From contig JABXHI010000034.1 in NCBI GenBank assembly GCA_013393415.1, forward strand, positions 1-47,189: 47,189 nucleotides of DNA, given 5' to 3'. Both the position numbers and the translations under genes were made by a program. Below are positions 24,457 to 32,681 of the stretch, piece by piece (positions within the stretch are counted from its first letter, which is position 1; every line of letters starts with the position of its first letter). Under the pieces are notes generated by a model. It ran no database searches, was not told where the DNA came from, and was given only the letters and a program-made list of their open reading frames with translations. The DNA is from Micrococcaceae bacterium. Its GTDB lineage: Bacteria; Actinomycetota; Actinomycetes; Actinomycetales; Micrococcaceae.

Positions 24457-24720
24457 GATCACTCCTCGGTTCTAAGCAGTAGTAAAAGTACGGGCGAAAT
24501 GTTGTTGCGCCGATGGATTCGGCGACGGTTTCGCCACCAGTTGTGACACCGCGCTCTTACTGCGACTTTCTCGAAGGAATACCAGGCTGGGTGAGAACCA
24601 ACCGAAGTGCCCTTTTCATCGCTAGGGTGAAGACGGTGAGTCTCCTTTAAAGTTTGCACTTCAAAAGAGAGCCAAATTTTCGGTGACTGCACTCTCTCCG
24701 TTTGCTTTCCTTCAACCATG
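24457..24720 (-). promoter_or_regulatory. Structured leader of the ribosomal protein operon
   Basis: Between rpmB and the marR gene (24457-24843) there is no recognised gene. On the - strand the leader can form GGCGA-AACCG-TCGCC (24535-24521) or CGCCGA-ATCCA-TCGGCG (24524-24508, RNA order); they share TCGCC/CGCCGA bases, so only one can form at a time. An open frame of 86 codons (24719-24459) runs through it and ends 2 bases before the rpmB ATG, overlapping GAGGAG. This suggests attenuation or autoregulation, unproven. The promoter probably lies in 24720-24843. Confidence 0.45.
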
Positions 24721-24843
24721 GTCGGGCCGAAGTGGGCACAGTGCAGACAACAAGCTCACAGTTTAGTCCGCCAAAAGTATTTAATCAAACCGTGGAGTAG
24801 CTTCACGGTTGATACTTTGAGCATGCCGCCAGGATGACTGTGA

Positions 24844-25353
24844 CTAGCCAGTCAATAACCAGTGATCCGGTTGGTTTCGGCGAAGCACGTTATCGAAAAT
24901 ACTGGTGGCCTGCCGCAGTTCTTCCGGTGTCAGTGATTGCAAAACCCGGGTTTCAACGGCACCGTGATACACCCCACGAAGGTCTTCCAGCAGGGCCGAC
25001 CCCTCGTCGGTAATTTCGGCAACGGTGACGCGCTTATCCGTATCGGACAAACGACGGACCATCAGACCGCGCTGGTCGAGTTTGCGGGCCACATGGGACA
25101 GCCGTGATAGGGATGCGTCACAGCGAGCTGCAAGGTGAGACATACCTACGGCAGCGTCTTCTTTTGCGAGATGATCGAGAACTTGGAATTCAAAGAAGCT
25201 GACCTTGCCCGCATCCTGGAGAGCACGTTCCAGATCTGGGAGCACTCCCATGTAGACGGCGACAACTCGCTGCCAGAACTCCATCTCGTCAGAGCTGAAC
25301 GACACCGATGATTGAGAGTCGTTTTCGTCAATCCCGTGTGAAATTTTCACCAC
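24844..25353 (-). CDS. MarR-family transcriptional regulator
   Basis: A 169-residue winged-helix regulator: FEFQVLDHLAKE and MSHLAARCDASLSRLSHVARKL (about 74-95) form the helix-turn-helix, and the wing reads GLMVRRLSDTDKRVTVAEITDEG. The start is GTG at 25353 with AAGGG upstream. It is followed by the ribosomal leader and preceded, on the same strand, by the thioester adhesin gene at 25497-26972, with 143 bases between. Ligand and targets are not visible; no clear operator was found near it. Confidence 0.9.
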   Translation of the reverse strand: MVKISHGIDENDSQSSVSFSSDEMEFWQRVVAVYMGVLPDLERALQDAGKVSFFEFQVLDHLAKEDAAVGMSHLAARCDASLSRLSHVARKLDQRGLMVRRLSDTDKRVTVAEITDEGSALLEDLRGVYHGAVETRVLQSLTPEELRQATSIFDNVLRRNQPDHWLLTG

Positions 25354-25496
25354 GCTTCATCCCTTCTAGGAAGCCATCGATCTGCGCCCGCCAATTTTAT
25401 ACGAATTCGCAATGCATTATGACCCAAGCTAATAGAAATCTTTTCTACCTTAGTGAATACACCTGGAGTTCACCCTAAAAATCACCCTGAGTAACC

Positions 25497-26972
25497 TCAG
25501 AATTTCTCAGCTGTTCCCCAGGCTTTCCTTTTCCGCAGCCAGCGGTTGAGTATCAGGAGCGCGGCACCAATGGCCAGCGTGCCGACACCGATCAGGACGT
25601 TCCTGGTTTCATTCGGCCCTGTTGTCGCAAGCTGTTCGGTCGCGTGTATCTCTTCAGCTTCTTCAATCGTTGGCTCCGGACTCGGTGTTTCATTCACCAC
25701 TTCTAGAGTGGCTTCTGTTTCCACGTCCTCGGGTTGCTGTAGAGGTTCCGACGGCGTTAGCTCTTCAACCGGTGGCTCCGTTGCCGTCGGAGGGTCTTCC
25801 GGCACGGGCGGTTCCTCTGGTGCAGGCGGCTCCGTCGGTGTAGGTGGCTCTTCCGGGCTAGGTGGTTCCTCTGGCGCAGGCGGCTCTTCTGATGGTGGCG
25901 GTTCTACAACCGTTGGTTTTTCCCAGCTCAGCTGTAATTCAGTGGAATCCTGGTGTGACGTTTGATCGACCACAACGATGGTCTGAAACCTGCGCTGCGC
26001 ATCGGGTTCTGGCGTGATGAGCCTGCCGGTATAGCCAAATTCCGTTGATTCAGCGGCGATGTGTACCCCGCCGGTTTCTGTGTCTGCAGGGACGTGGAGC
26101 CACAACTCATCGGTCGTGACCGGTTGGCTCGGTTCGACGAGCTCTCCATCAGCATCAAGGATCGAAAGATCTTCCATGTCCACAGCGTCATCTATGGTGT
26201 TAATGTCAAGGCCTACCGAGTCGGTCGAAGCGTTGAGTTCTACCGGACCAAACACATGATCATCTTCGTCCTCGATTATTTCCGTGAGGCCTTGTGGCCG
26301 GGCCACGTCTGCGTCGGTGGCTTCGATAAGGGTCACACTGGCTTGAACTTGCTGTTCATTGAGGCCAGTGTTCTCCTCGCCGGTCAGATAGTCGAACACC
26401 GCCTGAACATTGTCGGCAGATTGTGCTGAAACGGGCTCGTTATTTGTGGCCGCACTTTCGACCGTGAGGTTGCCATCTGGAACGAAATCGTCAGTGAAAT
26501 GCCAGATCGCTGATTGGGTTGCAGCAATCGCTTCGGCTTCTGTCAGTCCCGAGGTGCCGGTGGTCGCCTCGATGTCATCCAGGCTCAGCGTTGGATGGGA
26601 ATTTCGAAGTATCCATGCAACCTGTTCGCGTACTTGCGAGTCCGTCTTGAAATTGTTGTCACCGGTAAATTCATCCCAGCCGGTTACGGCCGCTGTATGG
26701 TCCGGGTCCGCTGCTCGAATCCAATATTCGATGCAGTACGCCAGAATCGATTCACCGTCGACGACGACGGTACGCAGCGTGGGTGAAACACCGTTGACGG
26801 TCAGACCGTGCTGATATTCCCGTGCAGGTCCCATGACCGCTGTCGTGTCATCCGTCGCCAAGCTATCGCTACCCAACGGTACTGCGTCGTCTGCGTGTGC
26901 TGCGGCGGGGACAAGAAATGCTGCCCCGCCCAGTGCCGTCACTGCCAATGATGCATAAATTGTGTTCTTCAA
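25497..26972 (-). CDS. Thioester-domain surface adhesin, sortase-anchored
   Basis: A 491-residue wall protein. A signal peptide (1-27) is followed by a thioester domain (about 45-190) with reactive Cys80 in LAYCIEYW and Gln153 in the hallmark ATQSAIWHF (TQxAIW). These two residues form an internal thioester that binds host or surface nucleophiles covalently in known TED adhesins. Then come a beta-rich middle domain (about 205-345), a Pro/Glu stalk (about 355-405) and LATTG (448-452) with a membrane helix and basic tail, a class E-type sortase signal. The TTG start at 26972 has GAGGA 8 bases upstream. No sortase gene is present in the window. Confidence 0.85.
   Translation of the reverse strand: MKNTIYASLAVTALGGAAFLVPAAAHADDAVPLGSDSLATDDTTAVMGPAREYQHGLTVNGVSPTLRTVVVDGESILAYCIEYWIRAADPDHTAAVTGWDEFTGDNNFKTDSQVREQVAWILRNSHPTLSLDDIEATTGTSGLTEAEAIAATQSAIWHFTDDFVPDGNLTVESAATNNEPVSAQSADNVQAVFDYLTGEENTGLNEQQVQASVTLIEATDADVARPQGLTEIIEDEDDHVFGPVELNASTDSVGLDINTIDDAVDMEDLSILDADGELVEPSQPVTTDELWLHVPADTETGGVHIAAESTEFGYTGRLITPEPDAQRRFQTIVVVDQTSHQDSTELQLSWEKPTVVEPPPSEEPPAPEEPPSPEEPPTPTEPPAPEEPPVPEDPPTATEPPVEELTPSEPLQQPEDVETEATLEVVNETPSPEPTIEEAEEIHATEQLATTGPNETRNVLIGVGTLAIGAALLILNRWLRKRKAWGTAEKF
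25771..25905 (-). repeat. Coding repeat: PPxPEE stalk
   Basis: About seven near-identical units of 18 bases encode the six-residue motif PPxPEE/PPxPTE in the adhesin stalk. Such repeats extend the binding domain beyond the wall and may vary in number between strains. Confidence 0.8.
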
Positions 26973-27079
26973 AAGTGTGTCCTCAGCTCATGGCGATTGC
27001 GCTGTGCAATCGGTGTGCGTCCGACACTAGGCAAATGGCTCGTTCCGACACGCCCCTACCCCACGGAACCTGTGGATAA

Positions 27080-28579
27080 CTAGGTGGTCGTTGCTTGTTG
27101 AGTGGCGTGTTCCGCCAGCTGACGATGGTGAGCGCGATGGTCAATGCCAGCGAAAATGAGCGCGACGACTGAGAACAGTATCAACACTGCCATAGCCATT
27201 TGGAAAGCATGAGCATAAGCGGCCACTGACGCAGGGTCTGCGGGATCTGGCAGCCCCGAGGCGTCACGTGGCACGGCGACGACCAGCGCATAAAAGATAG
27301 CAGAACCCACGGCAACTCCGATCGCGTTGCCTAACCGTTGGCCAACCTGCTGGAAGGAACCTGCAACGCCACCCTGTGTGACAGGGACATCGATGAGCGT
27401 ACGCATTTGATTAGCAGACATGATGAATCCGGGACCAATACCTGCGACGCCAAGGACGATGGCCATCGCGATGGGATTGTGTTCGGGCGGGACGAATGCC
27501 GAGACTGCGACGAGACCGATAAGGGCGGTGATGAAGATGACGTACCCCCACAGCACCAGGGTGGTGGCATGACGGAAGGTGTAGCGTCCAACGGCTGCGG
27601 CAACGGCGGCCGAGATAAACGCGAAGGGAACAGTGATCAGGCCAACGGCAACCGGGTCATGGCCGAGGCCCTGCTGGTTAAAGAGGGTCATGACCAAGAA
27701 CATGGCGGGCATAGCTGCGAACCACAGCGTCGTGATAATCACGCCGTTGCGATACGAGGGAAAGGAAAAAAGCGTGAAATCTAAGACGGGGCTCTTGCCC
27801 GCCGCACGGTACTGGTTTTCCCAGCGCACGAACAGCACCGCCGTCACCAGCCCTAACGGCACAAAGATCCATCGCGCCGCGATGTCGTCAGTGCCGCTGG
27901 TCAGCACAAACGGCAGCATCACAAAAAGCACAGATGCGGCCATCAGCAAAATACCGACGGCATCCAGGTCTGCCCGCCCAGGCTGTGGTTGGCTGGCCGG
28001 GATGAGCCACAGGGCCAATGGAATGATGAGTAGCGCCAGGGGCACGTTCATGCCGAAGGTCCAACGCCAGCCGAGATCGGAACCAAACGCACCGAGAAAG
28101 AGCCCACCGATCGTGGGGCCAAATGCGGTTCCCAGACCGATGGCTGCACCAAAGATCCCGAACGCTTGACCACGAGCTTGACCTTGAAACAAGGTTTGTA
28201 CCATGCCCAACACCTGGGGCATGAGGATGCCCGCGGCGATACCCTGCAGGATGCGTGCCGCGACCAACAAGGTGGCAGTCGGGGCTAATGCCGCGCACAG
28301 TGAGGCCACCGTAAAAATGCTGAGCCCAATCATGAACATGGCTTTGCGGTTCCACTGGTCACCAAGTCGACCGGATGGAACCAGCGCGATACCAAAGGCC
28401 AGCACATAACCGGCGACAACGAGTCCCGTCTGGGTGGGGGTAGCACCGAGGGTTTCCTCTAATGGGGTCAGCACCACATTGACTTTGACGATATCGAGGA
28501 TGGTCAGCACGGCCACACTGGCGGCAACGGCAAAAGCGATCCAATCAGAACGCTGGGTACTAGGTTGTTTCATACTCAC
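27080..28579 (-). CDS. MFS drug exporter, DHA2 (EmrB/QacA) type
   Basis: A 499-residue transporter with 14 predicted helices, the size and layout of DHA2 proton-driven multidrug exporters. Motif A is LVPSGRLGDQWNRKAMF and motif C is IGLGTAFGPTIGGLFLGAFG. The GTG at 28579 and the ATG two codons later are both possible; Shine-Dalgarno is poor. A 12-bp palindrome begins 5 bases upstream of GTG. It stands between the adhesin gene and a hairpin, and no regulator is adjacent. Confidence 0.88.
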   Translation of the reverse strand: MSMKQPSTQRSDWIAFAVAASVAVLTILDIVKVNVVLTPLEETLGATPTQTGLVVAGYVLAFGIALVPSGRLGDQWNRKAMFMIGLSIFTVASLCAALAPTATLLVAARILQGIAAGILMPQVLGMVQTLFQGQARGQAFGIFGAAIGLGTAFGPTIGGLFLGAFGSDLGWRWTFGMNVPLALLIIPLALWLIPASQPQPGRADLDAVGILLMAASVLFVMLPFVLTSGTDDIAARWIFVPLGLVTAVLFVRWENQYRAAGKSPVLDFTLFSFPSYRNGVIITTLWFAAMPAMFLVMTLFNQQGLGHDPVAVGLITVPFAFISAAVAAAVGRYTFRHATTLVLWGYVIFITALIGLVAVSAFVPPEHNPIAMAIVLGVAGIGPGFIMSANQMRTLIDVPVTQGGVAGSFQQVGQRLGNAIGVAVGSAIFYALVVAVPRDASGLPDPADPASVAAYAHAFQMAMAVLILFSVVALIFAGIDHRAHHRQLAEHATQQATTT

Positions 28580-28584
28580 GAAGC

Positions 28585-28596
28585 TAGGCTAGCCTA
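28585..28596. promoter_or_regulatory. 12-bp palindrome at the MFS start
   Basis: TAGGCTAGCCTA is perfectly symmetrical and centred about 11 bases from the start codon, a place where bound repressor would block transcription or initiation. No partner copy was noticed. Confidence 0.4.
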
Positions 28597-28635
28597 TTCC
28601 CACAAGGTTCGGGGCGGTCGCCCGGCCACACAATA

Positions 28636-28680
28636 CGGCCTCGACGTGTGCTCGTATTCCGCGAGCGCACGTCGAGGCCG
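28636..28680 (-). terminator. 18-bp hairpin after the GcvT-like gene
   Basis: 28636-28653 pairs with 28663-28680 (17 Watson-Crick pairs and one G-T), loop 9 nt. It lies 42 bases past the stop of the GcvT-like gene. The tail is TATTGTGTGG, so T content is low. Confidence 0.75.
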
Positions 28681-28721
28681 GGATCATGACGATGCGATTC
28701 ACACCGGGGCCGCCACCATGC

Positions 28722-29786
28722 TTAGGTCAAGAATGGCTTGTCGACAACCGTGGCCGATTCCCTGCCGTGGCGGGTCTCGACCTGAATGGTTGTACCGTTG
28801 TCTGCCAGTTCAGTCGGCACCATCGCAAAGCCGATGTTCTTCTCAAGACGGGGCGAATAGCACGCGGAACTCACGAAGCCCACTTGTTGTTCATTGTAAT
28901 GAACAGGAAATGCTTCGGGCATCGATCCGTCGGTATACGAGCCCAGTGGTTCCCCCGCTATTTCTACACCCACCAGCTTGCGATCAACTCCCTGATCGCG
29001 AATCTGCTGCAATGCCGGCTGTCCAATGAACGGCGTCTCTTGATCGATTTCGCGCTCGAGCCATGGATAGTGGAATGCGACCTCGAACGGGTTAGTATCC
29101 AAGGTCATATCCGCATCGTAGGAGAGGATGCCCGCCTCCATACGGTTGATGTGTACGGGGCCGGTGACTCGCATACCGTGTTGTTGGCCCGCCTCGTACA
29201 CTGTTTCCCACAGACGATCAGCGTGCTGGCTTGCCTTTTCGAGATAAATCTCGAAGCCACCCACATTGGTGAAGCCCGTTTTGGACACGACGACGTCCAT
29301 GCCGTCGAGTTGGTACCGCTTGAGCCAGTAATGACGAATGTCACGGATGGATTCGCCAAAGAGGTCGACCATGACCTCAACGGACTTTTTGCCCTGAACT
29401 TGCACAGGACCGACGTCGGCTTCTTGGACGTGCACATCGAGCCCAGACCAGTGGGCGGCTGCTAGAGCCCAGGGCAACAGGGTTGATTCGGCGGTAGAGA
29501 ACCAGAAGCGCTGCTCTTCCACACGCAACAGGATAGGGTCGGACAGTACGCCGCCGTCTTGAGTCGTGATCAGGGCGTATTTACACTGCTCCACCTCGAG
29601 GTCACTGAGATCTCGCAGGGTAAGCATATTCGTCAGTTCGAAGGCGTCGGGACCGGTGATCTCGACTTGGCGCTCGGCCCCGACGTCCCACAGGGTGACG
29701 TCGTTGACCAGCGCCCAGTATTCCTCGACCGGATTACCGTAACGCCGGGGGTGATATTGATGGTTAACAACGCTATAAGCTTCCAC
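28722..29786 (-). CDS. GcvT/DmdA-like aminomethyltransferase family protein
   Basis: A 354-residue protein of the folate-dependent GcvT superfamily (GcvT, dimethylglycine oxidase tail, DmdA). VERQVEITGPDAFE-like start (GAERQVEITGPDAFELTNML), ADVGPVQVQGKKS, SKTGFTNVGGFEIYL and RMEAGILSYDADMTLDTNPFEV follow the family order, with the folate-contact Asp in the last block. The start is uncertain: GTG at 29786 gives a product missing some 10-20 residues of the usual N-terminus, while the frame runs open to 29915 but into the divergent pruA gene. The substrate (glycine, dimethylglycine, DMSP or other) cannot be told. Confidence 0.7.
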   Translation of the reverse strand: MEAYSVVNHQYHPRRYGNPVEEYWALVNDVTLWDVGAERQVEITGPDAFELTNMLTLRDLSDLEVEQCKYALITTQDGGVLSDPILLRVEEQRFWFSTAESTLLPWALAAAHWSGLDVHVQEADVGPVQVQGKKSVEVMVDLFGESIRDIRHYWLKRYQLDGMDVVVSKTGFTNVGGFEIYLEKASQHADRLWETVYEAGQQHGMRVTGPVHINRMEAGILSYDADMTLDTNPFEVAFHYPWLEREIDQETPFIGQPALQQIRDQGVDRKLVGVEIAGEPLGSYTDGSMPEAFPVHYNEQQVGFVSSACYSPRLEKNIGFAMVPTELADNGTTIQVETRHGRESATVVDKPFLT

Positions 29787-29803
29787 ACCGTACCTGGGAT
29801 ATT

Positions 29804-31252
29804 GTGCCGCCGCACGACCACCAAAATGTGATCGCACGTATGGCCACCGCCGACGAACAATCCGTGCATGATGCCATCGACGTGGCCTTAGCAGTCCAAG
29901 ATCAGTGGGCAGCAACGCCGTGGTGGGATCGAGCCGCGATCTTCCTGCGCGCAGCAGATTTAGCCGCCGGAAAATACCGGGACGAGCTGGTCGCCACTAC
30001 CATGCTGGGCCAGTCAAAAACGTTCCACCAAGCCGAGATTGAAGCAACTTGCGAGGTCGCCGATTTCTTCCGCTACAACGCCTATAATGCCCAGAAAATC
30101 TACTCCGATCAGCCGCAAGCACTGCAAGGCGACACCACCTATCTGGATCATCGTCCGCTGGAAGGCTTCGTGTTGGCCATGACGCCGTTTAACTTCACTG
30201 CGATTGCATCCAACTTGCCCGCGACCGCAGCACTCATGGGTAACGTGGTCGTATGGAAACCCGCTGAGAAATCGGCATACAGCAATGCGGTGCTGATGGA
30301 ACTCTTCGAAGAGGCCGGTCTGCCGCCCGGGGTCATCAACCTCGTCCACGGCTCCGGCGAGCTGGTCTCAGATGTGGCCATGGCCCACCGCGATTTCGCA
30401 GGGCTATCGTTTACCGGGTCCGCCGGGGTGTTCCAAACGCTATGGAAAAAAGCTGGCAACAATATCGAAACCTATCGGTCATTCCCACGCATCGTGGGCG
30501 AGACCGGCGGAAAAAATGCGGTGGTTGCGCACCCTTCGGCCAACGACGATGCCGTCCGGGTTGCTCTGATCCGAGGCGCGTACGAGTACCAGGGGCAAAA
30601 ATGTTCCGCGGCCTCTAGGTCGTATATTCCACAGTCGATGTGGGACCGGATCAAAGACGACCTGGTCGATACGGTCGAATCGCTACCGGTCGGGGACATT
30701 GCCAGTCATGAAGCGTTCGTCGGGGCGGTCATTGACGAAGCGGCGCTGCGCAAACTCGAGCAGGCAATCAACGAGGCGAAAGCGCTCGAGAGCCATGAAC
30801 TATTAGCCGGAGGGACCGTCGATGATTCGAAAGGTTGGTTCGTTCGTCCCACAATGTTCCGGACAACCGATCCGTATGCGTTCACTATGGAACAAGAGTT
30901 CTTCGGCCCGCTGCTGACCATCTATGTGTACGAGGACGACGACTGGGAGGACATGCTGGGCCTGGTCGATACATCAACAAACTATGCGCTCACCCTGTCT
31001 GTCTTTGCACAAGATCAGGTTGCCATATCGCAAGCGCTGGACCGGCTCCGAAACGCTGCGGGCATGACCTATATCAACGACAAACCTACCGGCGCCCTGA
31101 TGGGCCAGGTAGCGTTTGGCGGTGGCCGCGCTTCCGGTACGAACGATAAAACCGGGTCAGAACTGGCACTGCAACGTTGGATTAGTGGCCGATTCATTCG
31201 CGAGAATTACTCCCCCGCTACAGACTGGCGCTACGAATACATGGCCGAATAA
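29804..31252 (+). CDS. pruA: 1-pyrroline-5-carboxylate dehydrogenase, N-terminally truncated
   Basis: A 482-residue aldehyde dehydrogenase oxidising glutamate semialdehyde to glutamate in proline breakdown. MTPFNFTAIASNLP, FTGSAGVF, RIVGETGGKNAVV (general base Glu) and YEYQGQKCSAASR (nucleophile Cys) identify PruA rather than a general aldehyde dehydrogenase. The family is about 540 residues: about 60 are missing at the N-terminus and an in-frame stop lies at 29765-29767. The GTG at 29804 has no good ribosome site and is only 17 bases from the divergent GcvT-like start. Activity and expression are doubtful. Confidence 0.8.
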   Translation: MPPHDHQNVIARMATADEQSVHDAIDVALAVQDQWAATPWWDRAAIFLRAADLAAGKYRDELVATTMLGQSKTFHQAEIEATCEVADFFRYNAYNAQKIYSDQPQALQGDTTYLDHRPLEGFVLAMTPFNFTAIASNLPATAALMGNVVVWKPAEKSAYSNAVLMELFEEAGLPPGVINLVHGSGELVSDVAMAHRDFAGLSFTGSAGVFQTLWKKAGNNIETYRSFPRIVGETGGKNAVVAHPSANDDAVRVALIRGAYEYQGQKCSAASRSYIPQSMWDRIKDDLVDTVESLPVGDIASHEAFVGAVIDEAALRKLEQAINEAKALESHELLAGGTVDDSKGWFVRPTMFRTTDPYAFTMEQEFFGPLLTIYVYEDDDWEDMLGLVDTSTNYALTLSVFAQDQVAISQALDRLRNAAGMTYINDKPTGALMGQVAFGGGRASGTNDKTGSELALQRWISGRFIRENYSPATDWRYEYMAE

Positions 31253-31288
31253 ACACTGCGAACAGGCTGCGGCGGTAGGGTTTTGCCC

Positions 31289-31681
31289 ATGGTGTGGGAA
31301 AAACAACGGTGCCCGTGTGGCACAGCTGAAACCTATCAACAGTGCTGCGGCCCCTATCTGACCGGCGACGCCCTCCCACCGACCGCAGAGGCGCTCATGC
31401 GCTCCCGATACACCGCATTCGTGGTGCAAGACAGCGCATATCTGGCGGAAAGCTGGCACTCCGAGACGCGGCCTGATGACGTCTCGGCTCCTACCGGTGT
31501 TGAATGGCGGCGGCTTCGTATTCGCCAGACCATCGCTGGCGGGCCGAGCGATGACACCGGCATCGTCGAATTTGTTGCACATTTCCGTACCGCGGATGTC
31601 GCCCGCGATTTCTTGCATGAACGCTCAAAATTCGCCCGCGAGCGCGGACGCTGGGTTTATGTATCCGGTGACATCCGCTAA
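31289..31681 (+). CDS. YchJ-family SEC-C/UPF0225 protein
   Basis: A 130-residue protein with the N-terminal zinc-binding SEC-C motif, CPCGTAETYQQCCGPY (about 8-23), followed by an NTF2-like domain (EALMRSRYTAFVVQDSAYL, then the WHSET and FVAHFR strands), as in YchJ. The function is unknown. The ATG at 31289 was chosen over a TTG two codons earlier; TAGGG is upstream. It lies 36 bases after pruA on the same strand and 23 bases before the asparaginase gene. Confidence 0.88.
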   Translation: MVWEKQRCPCGTAETYQQCCGPYLTGDALPPTAEALMRSRYTAFVVQDSAYLAESWHSETRPDDVSAPTGVEWRRLRIRQTIAGGPSDDTGIVEFVAHFRTADVARDFLHERSKFARERGRWVYVSGDIR

Positions 31682-31692
31682 CCCGAGCCGTC

Positions 31693-31698
31693 TACAAT
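31693..31698 (+). promoter_or_regulatory. -10 element for a leaderless asparaginase mRNA
   Basis: TACAAT ends 6 bases before the ATG at 31705, so transcription would begin at or near the start codon. No Shine-Dalgarno is present. Leaderless mRNAs are common in actinobacteria. Confidence 0.5.
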
Positions 31699-31704
31699 AG
31701 CTGC

Positions 31705-32673
31705 ATGAGCTTTGTACATGTGATCGGTACCGGGGGCACAATCGCTTCGCGCGCCGAAACGGGCGGGGCTGTTGTCGCCGACTCGACCGAACAAGTGCTG
31801 GAATCCACGACGCTGAGTACCGAGATCACGACCGAAGATGTTTTGCACATCAATTCGTTTCATCTGACATTTGCAGATCTGGTCGCCATCCAACAGGCAG
31901 TCGCCACAGCGATTCATGCCCCCGACGTCGATGGGGTGGTCATCACCCATGGCACTGACACGATGGAAGAAACGGCATTCTTCCTCGCGCTCCTCCACGA
32001 TTCGCCCAAACCGGTGGTCGTGACAGGGGCACAGCGTGCCGCAGATCAGGCCGATACTGATGGACCAGAGAACCTCCGCCAGGCCGTGATCGCTGCAGGT
32101 TCCGAGCATATGCGCGAGGCCGGTGTGGTGATCGGTTTCGATGCTGAATTTCATGCAGCTCGGCATACCCGCAAACGCCATACCCTGGCGACTTCAACGT
32201 TTTCCGGCGGCACCCTGGTTGCGCAGTTTTATCATGACGAGCTGACACGCCTGGCCACCCCGGCGCCGTATCCGATCCTCGATATCCCCGGCCCGAACTT
32301 CGCGCAGTTGGATATTCCTGTCATCGATGCAGCACCGGGCAGCGGGGCCGAACTGTTCCATGCGGCGCTTGAATACGGCGCGCACGGCATTGTGTTGCAA
32401 GGCGTCGGCGCCGGCAATGCCCCGCCGACGTTCACAAAGGCCGTTGAAACAGCAGTCGAGGCTGGTGTTCCGGTGGTGTTGTCGACTCGAGTGCCTTCCG
32501 GTCCGGTGGCCCCGATTTATGGCAACGGTGGTGCAGTCACGCTCTTGGCTGCCGGAGCACTCAGCGCCAGCCAACTCAATACGTACCAGGCACGCATCCT
32601 GTTGGCGGTGCTGCTCTCCCAGCAGCTGCCCGAGGACACCTTGCGTGCCGTCTTCGCTGCCCAGACGCGCTAA
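31705..32673 (+). CDS. ansA: L-asparaginase, type I/II
   Basis: A 322-residue enzyme hydrolysing L-asparagine to aspartate and ammonia. The first catalytic Thr is in HVIGTGGTIASRA (about 5-17), the second in VITHGTDTMEETAFFLAL (about 78-95), with Lys/Asp partners. VVVTGAQRAADQADTDGPENL is the next conserved region. No signal peptide, so probably cytosolic. It is followed by the SDR gene after 8 bases; aspartate produced could feed aspartase at 45247, a link by function only. Confidence 0.93.
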   Translation: MSFVHVIGTGGTIASRAETGGAVVADSTEQVLESTTLSTEITTEDVLHINSFHLTFADLVAIQQAVATAIHAPDVDGVVITHGTDTMEETAFFLALLHDSPKPVVVTGAQRAADQADTDGPENLRQAVIAAGSEHMREAGVVIGFDAEFHAARHTRKRHTLATSTFSGGTLVAQFYHDELTRLATPAPYPILDIPGPNFAQLDIPVIDAAPGSGAELFHAALEYGAHGIVLQGVGAGNAPPTFTKAVETAVEAGVPVVLSTRVPSGPVAPIYGNGGAVTLLAAGALSASQLNTYQARILLAVLLSQQLPEDTLRAVFAAQTR

Positions 32674-32681
32674 GGAGCCTT

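Noticed and set aside
24459-24719. 86-codon frame upstream of rpmB as a protein gene
   Set aside because: Composition is not protein-like and no family is recognised; kept only as a possible regulatory upstream frame.
24457-24843. Zur operator before the Cys-free ribosomal genes
   Set aside because: Looked for a TGAAAATnATTTTCA-like palindrome and saw none on either strand.
25771-25905. CRISPR-like short repeats
   Set aside because: Units of 18 bases are in frame in a coding sequence, encode PPxPEE, and have no spacers.
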